NCBI RefSeq assembly: GCF_016900115.1
Contig: NZ_JACJJQ010000023.1
Location: forward strand, 1 to 33,069
Direction: 5' to 3'
Source of the DNA: Limosilactobacillus alvi
GTDB lineage: Bacteria > Bacillota > Bacilli > Lactobacillales > Lactobacillaceae
DNA: 33,069 bases
Shown in pieces: positions 25,990-33,069 of the stretch. The first letter of the stretch is position 1. Each line of letters starts with the position of its first letter. The translations under genes were made by a program, and so were the position numbers. The notes below the pieces were generated by a model. It was not told the DNA's origin and searched no databases. It saw only the letters and a list, made by a program, of their open reading frames with translations.

Positions 25990-28221
25990 CTAGTGAATAA
26001 CCCGTTTAACAACATAAACATCAGCCAAATTTTTCAAGGCATCTTCAATTAATTGGAGATGGTTGAGATTTCGAACCCCCACGGTTAAGGAGATAGTAGC
26101 CATTCGGTTATGATCAACCTTTCCATTAATTGAATTTAGGTACCGTGTTTTATTGTTGACTGTCCGCACCACATCGCTCAATAAACCATTGCGATTATAA
26201 CCTTCCACTTCGATATCAGCATCGTAATTAGTCTTATCGCCTTGCGGATCCGCCCAGTGAACTGAAACTAATCGTTGCCCACTTTGTTCACTTGACTTAA
26301 CATTAGGGCAATCCCGGCGGTGCACCGAGACGCCTCGTCCCTTAGTAATGTAACCAACAATATCATCCCCTGGAATTGGGCTACAACAATGACTCAACCG
26401 GGTCAAAAGATTATCAACCCCATCAACAATAATGCCATCGTTAGAATTGGTCAGGTGCTTTTTTTCTGGTTGTTGATCAAGGGTTTTGTGTTCTTCCAGT
26501 AATTCTTTTTCTGCTTGTCGTTGTCGATCTGCCTTTTGTTGCTTCCGGACATCCGCGGTAAAACGGTTGGCGACACCAAGGGGCGGTACATCTCCAAAAC
26601 CAATTGCAGCAAACAGATCATCTGCCGTGTTGTAATGCATTTGTTGAGCGACTTTAGCTTCTTGGTCAGCGGTTAAGAATTCCGATGGGTTAAAGCCGTG
26701 ATCCCGCAGCAAATTCTCAAGCATCCGGATCCCAGCTTCGATGTTCTCATCCCGATTATGCAAGCGGAAAAATTGCCGAATCTTATTCCGCGCCCGCCGG
26801 GTTGAAACTAGATCAAGCCAATCTCGGCTCGGCCCTGCAGATGAAGAAGAAGTCAAAATATCAACAATATCGCCGTTTTTAATTTCATAATTCAAAGGAA
26901 CAATCCGGCCGTTCACTTTGGCTCCAGTAGTGTGATTACCAACTTCGGTATGAATTTGGTAAGCCATGTCCAAGGGACCCGCTCCCTTCGGCATTTCGAT
27001 GGCATCCCCCTTTGGCGTAAAAGCATAGACTTTATCAGCAAAGATATCACTCTGGACCCCCTGCATAAATTCATCAGTGCCGTTACTCTCTTGCCGTAAT
27101 TCAAGAATTTCTTTGACGACATTTAACTTTTTACTGTCCCGGCTGGTTTGGTCAACCCCATTGGTTTTTCCTTCCTTGTAAGCCCAGTGAGCTGCCACCC
27201 CATATTCAGCCACTTCATGCATCTGATGGGTCCGAATTTGGATTTCCAGTGGTCGCCCTTCTGGTCCAATTACTGTGGTATGCAAAGATTGATAGCCGTT
27301 TGCCTTTGGCATTGCAATATAGTCCTTAAACCGCCCTGGCATGGGCTTCCAGTTAGTATGGATTGCACCTAAAACTGCGTAACAATCCCGAATTGAATCG
27401 ACCACAACCCGGATTGCAAGTAAGTCGTAAATCTCACTAAATTGTTTATGTTGCGTTACCATTTTCCGATAAACGGAATAGATATGCTTTGGTCGACCGT
27501 AAATTTCAACATTTTCGCCTAAGTCAAGATCATTAATCGCGCCTTTAACCTTTTCAATGGCAACGTTAATATAATTAACCCGTTGATCACGACGCGAATT
27601 CATTAAATGAACAATCCGATAGTACTGTTGTGGATTGAGGTAGCGCAAAGAGAGGTCTTCTAATTCCCATTTAATGGTACTAATCCCCAACCGATCAGCA
27701 ATTGGTGCATAGATTTCCAAAGTTTCATTTGAAATTCGACGTTGTTTATCAGGCCGCAGATGTTGTAGGGTTCGCATATTATGAAGGCGGTCAGCAAGTT
27801 TGACAATCATCACCCGAATATCTTTACTCATTGCCAGGAGTAATTTCCGGTGAGTTTCCGCCATTTGTTCTTTGTTTGATTTATAATGAATCTTACTAAT
27901 CTTGGTATCACCATCGACAATCAAGGCAATAGTTGGCCCAAACAATTCTTTAATATCATCGAGGGTAGCACCGGTGTCTTCAACAATATCGTGCATATAC
28001 CCAGCGCAAACCGTTTCAGGATCCATCCGCAAATTAGCTAAAATTCCGGCAACTTGAATTGGATGGATAATGTATGGTTCGCCAGATTTCCGGACTTGAT
28101 TAGCATGGGCAACCGCTGCAAAGTGATAAGCCTTCTCAACGAGGGCAACATGCTCCGCATTCATATACGTAGCAACCATCTTTTTAACGTCATCATGAGT
28201 AAGTTCTTTTTGGCGCGACAT
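25990..28221 (-). CDS. rel: Bifunctional (p)ppGpp synthetase/hydrolase Rsh
   Basis: Stringent-response enzyme making and degrading (p)ppGpp. The HD hydrolase domain has H53 and H77-D78 (MHDIVED) plus KLADRLHNMRTL. The synthetase domain includes YGRPKHIYSVYRKM and RFKDYIAMPKANGYQSLHT; the RFKD form is that of bifunctional enzymes. TGS (about 390-450), a helical/zinc-finger region with HCCSPIPGD, and a C-terminal ACT domain follow; 743 residues is full length. Within the hydrolase domain the usual VDGVTK reads VDGDTK (D105), a noteworthy substitution. A G-rich AAGGGGGGAG serves as Shine-Dalgarno. Confidence 0.96.
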   Translation of the reverse strand: MSRQKELTHDDVKKMVATYMNAEHVALVEKAYHFAAVAHANQVRKSGEPYIIHPIQVAGILANLRMDPETVCAGYMHDIVEDTGATLDDIKELFGPTIALIVDGDTKISKIHYKSNKEQMAETHRKLLLAMSKDIRVMIVKLADRLHNMRTLQHLRPDKQRRISNETLEIYAPIADRLGISTIKWELEDLSLRYLNPQQYYRIVHLMNSRRDQRVNYINVAIEKVKGAINDLDLGENVEIYGRPKHIYSVYRKMVTQHKQFSEIYDLLAIRVVVDSIRDCYAVLGAIHTNWKPMPGRFKDYIAMPKANGYQSLHTTVIGPEGRPLEIQIRTHQMHEVAEYGVAAHWAYKEGKTNGVDQTSRDSKKLNVVKEILELRQESNGTDEFMQGVQSDIFADKVYAFTPKGDAIEMPKGAGPLDMAYQIHTEVGNHTTGAKVNGRIVPLNYEIKNGDIVDILTSSSSAGPSRDWLDLVSTRRARNKIRQFFRLHNRDENIEAGIRMLENLLRDHGFNPSEFLTADQEAKVAQQMHYNTADDLFAAIGFGDVPPLGVANRFTADVRKQQKADRQRQAEKELLEEHKTLDQQPEKKHLTNSNDGIIVDGVDNLLTRLSHCCSPIPGDDIVGYITKGRGVSVHRRDCPNVKSSEQSGQRLVSVHWADPQGDKTNYDADIEVEGYNRNGLLSDVVRTVNNKTRYLNSINGKVDHNRMATISLTVGVRNLNHLQLIEDALKNLADVYVVKRVIH

Positions 28222-28234
28222 GTGACTCCCCCCC

Positions 28235-28564
28235 TTAATCTGCTCTGGTCATTGACCAAGTAAGATAACTAATCCCGAGGTAAACAAGTGCAAATGGCCA
28301 CATATAACGAGGTGCAAAGTTATAAGCACCAATCAAAAAAGCTCCAGGGAACCAAAGTAACATTCCCCAACTTCGGTTAACCGACCGTTTTCCAAGCCAG
28401 ATACTAAGTAAAGAATTAACGATTAACAGCAAAATGCCCACCATCATTACACGACTAATGAAAGCTAGTTTTGCTGCCAAACCAGTAACAACAATTCCCA
28501 TAATTAAGCTCGTAATAATCACTGTCCAATCAGCTTTTTGCCACCATTGCTTCAACTTTTTCAT
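28235..28564 (-). CDS. Small membrane protein of unknown function
   Basis: 109 residues. A charged N-terminus (MKKLKQWWQKADW) is followed by four predicted hydrophobic segments, roughly 14-33, 37-57, 66-83 and 86-104. I do not recognise a family and see no catalytic motif. AGGAAAAGAG lies before the ATG. It sits 13 bp upstream of rsh and after rsmE, with a possible promoter of its own, so it may head an rsh-dtd transcript. Confidence 0.8.
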   Translation of the reverse strand: MKKLKQWWQKADWTVIITSLIMGIVVTGLAAKLAFISRVMMVGILLLIVNSLLSIWLGKRSVNRSWGMLLWFPGAFLIGAYNFAPRYMWPFALVYLGISYLTWSMTRAD

Positions 28565-28600
28565 TCTCTTTTCCTCGTAATTAAAAATTAGATTATTCTT

Positions 28601-28609
28601 ATTTTAGCA
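28601..28609 (-). promoter_or_regulatory. Possible extended -10 promoter before the 109-residue gene
   Basis: The minus strand reads TGCTAAAAT, a TGn-extended -10, between the rsmE stop and the small membrane protein. No convincing -35 was seen. Confidence 0.4.
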
Positions 28610-28624
28610 CAGCTTTTTCCTAAT

Positions 28625-29386
28625 TTAGCGCGATTTGCCCGCATTTAATAGTTCTAATTGATAAGAAACCGTAGCTAAGAAATATAGTGGGGCTGTTTCC
28701 GCTCGTAAAATTCGGGGACCAAGGCCAGCTGGTAAATACCCTGCCTGCTTAAGAGTTGTAACTTCGGTTTCAGTAAGCCCCCCTTCTGGTCCAAATAATG
28801 CTAGGATTGTTTGACCAGGTTGTAGTGATTGTAAAGCTTTAACCAACGCACCAGTTTCGCCTTGTTTTGCTGATTCTTCCCAGGCCACTAACTTTACATC
28901 GGCCGGTTGGTCGGTGACAGCTTGTAAGTTCGGTAAATATTCGAGTGTTGGCAAACTATTCCGATGCGATTGTTCAGCCGCCCCTTCAATAATTTTTGCA
29001 AGGCGCGCAAGTTTTTTGGTAATCTTCTTTTGGTCCCAGTGACTCACTGAACGTTCACTTTCAAAAAAGATAAAATGATTAGCTCCCAGCTCGGTCCCTT
29101 TTTTAACAATTAGCTCAGGCTTTTCCTTGGTTTTAGGTAAACCACAAGCAACGATAACGCGGACTGGTAATTCAGCATTCACTGCTAATTTTTTATCAAT
29201 CTGAACCGTGGGAACGGGATCCATAGCATTAACACTAGCTTGGTAAACACAGTGGTCGGCAAGAACAATTTCAAGGGAGGTCCCAATCTTTCCTCGTAAC
29301 ACCGTCAATAAATGATGTGCCTGTTCTTTGGGAAGCTGGATTGGTTGCGTCGTTAAGGTTTGATAAGGTAAAAAATACCGTTGCAC
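28625..29386 (-). CDS. rsmE: 16S rRNA m3U1498 methyltransferase RsmE
   Basis: SPOUT-fold methyltransferase that methylates N3 of U1498 in 16S rRNA. N-terminal PUA-like domain; the C-terminal SPOUT knot has LFGPEGGLTETEV and LGPRILRAETAPLYFL. 253 residues is typical. The start is GTG 29386 (MQRYFLPYQ), overlapping the last base of the prmA stop (TAGTG), with GGGGGAAG upstream, so translation is coupled to prmA. Confidence 0.95.
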   Translation of the reverse strand: MQRYFLPYQTLTTQPIQLPKEQAHHLLTVLRGKIGTSLEIVLADHCVYQASVNAMDPVPTVQIDKKLAVNAELPVRVIVACGLPKTKEKPELIVKKGTELGANHFIFFESERSVSHWDQKKITKKLARLAKIIEGAAEQSHRNSLPTLEYLPNLQAVTDQPADVKLVAWEESAKQGETGALVKALQSLQPGQTILALFGPEGGLTETEVTTLKQAGYLPAGLGPRILRAETAPLYFLATVSYQLELLNAGKSR

Positions 29387-30348
29387 TAGTCATCTTCCCC
29401 CTTTTTGTGGGCAATGATTCCATACCAATCTTTAATCCGCATGGTTTCATCAATGACAAAGCCGGCCTTCTCTTGGGCCGCTAAAATTTCTTCAAACTTA
29501 TCTTTAATAATACCCGAAGTCAAAAATTTACCGCTTGGTTTAAGATTTGCCATCGCTTGGGGAATTAAAGGCAAGATAATTTCCGCCAGAATGTTAGCAA
29601 CCACCATATCAACTTGGGTTTTAATTCCGTCTAAAAGACTATTTTGACCTACCAAAACATCGTTAGCGACTGGATTCAAAGCCAGATTTTTCTTCGCTGA
29701 TTCAACGGCAACCGGATCTAAGTCATAAGCCTGAACCTTACCAGCCCCTAATTGTTTTGCGGCAATACTAAGCACCCCAGAACCAGTTCCAACATCTAGT
29801 AAACTTTCGCCACCCCGGATGGTCATTTCCAAGGCCTGAAGCATTAACTTAGTCGTTGGGTGTGTTCCCGTACCGAACGCCATTCCTGGATCTAACACAA
29901 TTTGCTTTTCGTTTTGATCACTTGGTTGATAATCAACCCAAGCCGGTACGACCGTTAGTTGATGAGTAATCCGAACGGGATGATAGTACTTTTGCCAAGC
30001 CAGTGCCCAATCATCATTGGTAATTTGGTTGACACTTACTTTAGCCGGCGCCGGATCAATCCCAAATTCAGTCAGTTGCTTGACAGCAGCTTCAACTTCC
30101 GCAACCACTTCTGGAACGAACGTCGTTGGTGGAAAGTAACCCGTTACCGCGGCCCCACTTTCCCGATGAGGGAGATCAAACGGATCTACAATTTCGCCAT
30201 ACTTACCGTACTTACCAACGGTTAGCTTGACAAAATCTGCCGCATCGTCAATTTTAACGCCAGTTGCCCCATGATTAGTCAATTGATAAGAAACTGCTTC
30301 AACTGCTGCTGTGCTGGTTTCAACTGTAATTTCTGTCCAATCAGCCAT
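29386..30348 (-). CDS. prmA: Ribosomal protein L11 methyltransferase PrmA
   Basis: SAM-dependent methyltransferase modifying ribosomal protein L11. The N-terminal substrate domain starts [20 protein letters not shown]. The catalytic domain has [12 protein letters not shown], the SAM loop [20 protein letters not shown] and the [10 protein letters not shown] motif. 320 residues fits the family. GAGGGA is upstream of the ATG. Only about 32 bp separate it from the preceding hairpin, so no separate promoter is evident. Confidence 0.96.
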   Translation of the reverse strand: MADWTEITVETSTAAVEAVSYQLTNHGATGVKIDDAADFVKLTVGKYGKYGEIVDPFDLPHRESGAAVTGYFPPTTFVPEVVAEVEAAVKQLTEFGIDPAPAKVSVNQITNDDWALAWQKYYHPVRITHQLTVVPAWVDYQPSDQNEKQIVLDPGMAFGTGTHPTTKLMLQALEMTIRGGESLLDVGTGSGVLSIAAKQLGAGKVQAYDLDPVAVESAKKNLALNPVANDVLVGQNSLLDGIKTQVDMVVANILAEIILPLIPQAMANLKPSGKFLTSGIIKDKFEEILAAQEKAGFVIDETMRIKDWYGIIAHKKGEDD

Positions 30349-30380
30349 TTCTATCCCTCGCTTAAAATTTTTATTAAAAG

Positions 30381-30421
30381 TAACGGAGCTACGACAAAAA
30401 AGCTTTGCCGTAGCTCCGTTA
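30381..30421 (-). terminator. Terminator after the 107-residue gene
   Basis: A perfect 13-bp stem, TAACGGAGCTACG with CGTAGCTCCGTTA, around a 15-nt loop. On the minus strand it is followed by CTTTTAATAAAAATTTT, a broken U-tract. It lies between the unknown gene and prmA, so prmA may be expressed by read-through. Confidence 0.75.
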
Positions 30422-30447
30422 TCAAGTATGATAGCCTCAAATGAAGT

Positions 30448-30771
30448 TTAATTATCCTTTGAAGCCTCATTTTTTGGTCCATCCACAATCTGTTGGCGTT
30501 TCTTTTCCAAATGATTGGTTAAGTAAATAATCAGATCACGTTCGGTCTTGAAAATCCGGGGATGGTGTTGATGGTGGAGACGGACATCAATTTCATTGAT
30601 TTTTAACCGTCCCGTCCAGGTATGAGAGTAACGAATGATTACCCGGTTATTAAGTTTATGCTTGCCAAACCGGAAAATATAAACATGTTCCGGCGTCATC
30701 ATCGGTCGGATGTATTCTTTCTTATACGTAAGATCATTATCACGCATAAACTGTTTAGTCCGATTTAGAAT
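30448..30771 (-). CDS. Unknown protein with apparent ATT start
   Basis: I do not recognise a family. From the ATT at 30771 it is 107 residues: mixed charged and hydrophobic, with strand-like segments (HVYIFRFGKH, RVIIRYSHTW), a histidine-rich stretch (RLHHQHHPRIF), and a basic helix before a polar tail. No signal peptide or membrane span. Start choice: an exact AGGAGG (30780-30785) lies 8 nt before ATT 30771. TTG 30813 would fall at the predicted transcription start, and ATG 30747 is too far from the Shine-Dalgarno. Divergent from the 58-residue membrane protein; has its own promoter and terminator. Confidence 0.7.
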   Translation of the reverse strand: MLNRTKQFMRDNDLTYKKEYIRPMMTPEHVYIFRFGKHKLNNRVIIRYSHTWTGRLKINEIDVRLHHQHHPRIFKTERDLIIYLTNHLEKKRQQIVDGPKNEASKDN

Positions 30772-30820
30772 GGTAATCACCTCCTCTGCTCTTAAGGATA
30801 CAGCCTTTTTCAATGGTTCT

Positions 30821-30850
30821 ATTTTAACATAGCTTTTGCTTTTGAGACAA
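30821..30850 (-). promoter_or_regulatory. Promoter of the unknown ATT-start gene
   Basis: TTGTCT (30845-30850), 18 bp, then TAAAAT (30821-30826) with a TGn extension on the minus strand. Predicted transcription start near 30814, giving a leader of about 43 nt to the ATT. Confidence 0.65.
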
Positions 30851-30851
30851 A

Positions 30852-30866
30852 AACTATGCCATAGTT
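30852..30866. promoter_or_regulatory. Palindrome between divergent promoters (candidate operator)
   Basis: AACTATG-c-CATAGTT, perfect 7-bp arms with one central base, lies between the minus-strand -35 box (30845-30850) and the likely plus-strand -35 (30865-30870). The position fits an operator that controls both genes. The regulator is unknown. Confidence 0.5.
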
Positions 30867-30893
30867 AAGAAAATATTTTACCATATTTAAAAT
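30865..30893 (+). promoter_or_regulatory. Possible promoter of the 58-residue membrane protein
   Basis: TTAAGA (30865-30870), 17 bp, then TAAAAT (30888-30893). The predicted start falls right at the Shine-Dalgarno, so an additional or different promoter is possible. Confidence 0.4.
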
Positions 30894-30911
30894 CATTTGA
30901 GGAGACTTAAA

Positions 30912-31088
30912 ATGTCAATTTTAATTACACTATTAGTAATTTGGATTTTATGGAAGTTATTTAAGTTTTCATTGTGGTTATTAGGAGTAATCTTAGTAAT
31001 CACTTTAGCGGCTGCTTTTTTTAAATTCCTATTATTGCCGGCGATTTTGTTGCTTGGTCTAGCTTGTTTTGGATTATTCAATCACTAG
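30912..31088 (+). CDS. Small hydrophobic membrane protein
   Basis: 58 residues, almost entirely hydrophobic: one segment about 2-13, basic residues (KLFKF), a second 18-37 and a third 40-55. No known function. ATG 30912 is chosen because GAGGAG (30899-30904) lies 7 nt upstream; a TTG five codons earlier overlaps that site. Divergent from the unknown ATT-start gene. No terminator was seen directly after it. Confidence 0.75.
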   Translation: MSILITLLVIWILWKLFKFSLWLLGVILVITLAAAFFKFLLLPAILLLGLACFGLFNH

Positions 31089-32302
<1,214 letters not shown>

Positions 32303-32325
32303 TTAAAATTAACCATAGATATAAA

Positions 32326-32351
32326 AGGTCGGTTTCTACCGATCTTTTTTT
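32326..32351 (+). terminator. Terminator of ldh
   Basis: AGGTCGGT-ttct-ACCGATCT (8 bp with one wobble) followed by seven T residues. Confidence 0.88.
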
Positions 32352-32520
32352 ATACAGTTGTTTTATCAGTCTATTGGTAAAATTGTTAATTAAATCCTGG
32401 TTTTCCTCCCTAATTTTTAATCAAATGCTACCATCTTCCAACGCGATGTTTACCAAATCACGTGGATCTGTTAAGAAATTAAAAATGAACCCTCTAGCTA
32501 ATCATTCGATTAGGAATTTT

Positions 32521-32551
32521 AACTTTTCAAATTTAAAAGTTTTAGTATAAT
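32521..32551 (+). promoter_or_regulatory. Promoter of mscL
   Basis: A perfect TATAAT at 32546-32551. The -35 region (CTTTTC) is poor and lies in an inverted repeat AACTTTT (32521-32527)/AAAAGTT (32535-32541), possibly an operator. Confidence 0.55.
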
Positions 32552-32596
32552 GGTAATTGAATAATTACGTTGATAAACGGAAAGGACGTTTAAATT

Positions 32597-32980
32597 ATGC
32601 TCAAAGAATTCAAAGAGTTCATTAGTCGTGGAAATGTGATGGATCTAGCCGTTGGGGTAATCATTGGTTCTGCTTTTACTGCGATTGTTACTTCGCTAGT
32701 TAAGAACTTAATCAACCCCTTGATCGGGATTTTCTTAGGAAAAATTGACCTTTCTAACTTGGTTTTTTCAGTTGGCGATGCCCATTTTAAATATGGTTCT
32801 TTTTTAAACTCGGTAATTAACTTCTTAATCATTGCCTTTGTGGTCTTCCTTTTAGTCAAAGGAATGAACAAGATCATGCCAAAGCCAGCTGAACCCGAAG
32901 CACCAAAGCATGCCAGTGCAGAAGAATCGCTTGAAAAGATTGTTAAGATGTTGGAAGGTGAACTACTCGGCCATAAATGA
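32597..32980 (+). CDS. mscL: Large-conductance mechanosensitive channel MscL
   Basis: Homopentameric membrane channel that opens under membrane tension to release solutes on osmotic downshock. The N-terminal amphipathic helix [13 protein letters not shown] leads into TM1 with [18 protein letters not shown]. The periplasmic loop spans about 45-65, TM2 is about 68-90, and a charged C-terminal helix bundle follows ([15 protein letters not shown]). 127 residues is normal. AAAGGA lies 10 nt before the ATG. Confidence 0.97.
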   Translation: MLKEFKEFISRGNVMDLAVGVIIGSAFTAIVTSLVKNLINPLIGIFLGKIDLSNLVFSVGDAHFKYGSFLNSVINFLIIAFVVFLLVKGMNKIMPKPAEPEAPKHASAEESLEKIVKMLEGELLGHK

Positions 32981-32991
32981 CCGAGCTTCTG

Positions 32992-33066
32992 GATCAAAAG
33001 GCAACAGTGTGCCTCTTGATCTGGAAATCGTTTAGGCAATGGAGAATCAAGTTACACTTGATTCTC
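32992..33066 (+). terminator. Two hairpins after mscL
   Basis: GATCAAaAGGCA (32992-33003) pairs with TGCCTcTTGATC (33010-33021) with one mismatch. A second hairpin is a perfect 11-bp stem at 33042-33066 with a TAC loop. Neither has a visible U-tract before the window ends, so termination is likely but not proved. Confidence 0.5.
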
Positions 33067-33069
33067 GAA

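Larger units (their letters stand above)
32303..32596 (+). other. Gap between ldh and mscL
   Basis: Holds the ldh terminator and the mscL promoter. The middle (about 32352-32520) has only a small CTAATC/GATTAG hairpin (32498-32513). I see no supportable gene. Confidence 0.6.

Noticed and set aside
32425-32550. 41-codon frame between ldh and mscL
   Set aside because: No Shine-Dalgarno, ends inside the mscL -10 box, and polar low-complexity composition; probably chance.
32590-33039. 149-codon minus-strand frame opposite mscL
   Set aside because: Exact shadow of mscL, including its terminator hairpin; no ribosome-binding site.

Overview
The window looks like chromosomal core DNA of a Lactobacillaceae species. 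Proteins, codon use and gene order (rpsU-yqeY-phoH-ybeY-dgkA-era-recO-glyQS-dnaG-rpoD; hisS-aspS behind a T-box; prmA-rsmE-rsh-dtd; ldh; mscL) fit a heterofermentative lactobacillus, probably Limosilactobacillus. The genus is inferred from overall resemblance, not from a database search. I see no tRNA, rRNA, prophage, insertion sequence or CRISPR array.

Layout. 1-529 is non-coding and highly structured: a long nested inverted repeat (131-229), one copy of a repeat that recurs inverted at 25446-25494, and a stem-closed segment (287-432) that holds a possible 25-codon hydrophobic peptide and ends in a U-tract. From 530 to 23215 every gene is on the minus strand. They are, from low to high coordinate: pepV and a YfcC-type carrier (one operon, with a probable CcpA site in its promoter); the C69 dipeptidase pepD; menH-menD-menF (early menaquinone steps); rpoD and dnaG; glyS and glyQ behind a T-box; recO, era, dgkA, ybeY, phoH; yqeY and rpsU; aspS and hisS behind a second T-box. 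On the plus strand, 23632-25386 holds a cell-wall amidase and a fructosamine-kinase-family gene, ending at a strong hairpin. 25544-30348 (minus) is dtd, rsh, a small membrane protein, rsmE and prmA. At about 30.8 kb an unknown minus-strand gene and a 58-residue membrane protein diverge around a palindrome. L-lactate dehydrogenase and mscL (both plus) close the window.

How the genes work together. Most serve the information core: primase and the main sigma factor, charging of Gly, Asp and His tRNAs, ribosome assembly and modification (Era, YbeY, S21, PrmA, RsmE), proofreading of D-aminoacyl-tRNA (Dtd), and the stringent response (Rsh). Around these sit peptide catabolism (PepV, PepD, YfcC carrier), fermentation (Ldh) and envelope functions (amidase, DgkA, MscL). 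The genes themselves are ordinary. The points worth a second look are mostly regulatory: the structured left end and its repeat, an apparent ATT start codon with a perfect Shine-Dalgarno at 30771, the divergent operator candidate at 30852-30866, paired inverted sites around the ldh promoter, a men operon placed directly behind the rpoD terminator, and an Asp-type specifier in the hisS-aspS T-box.
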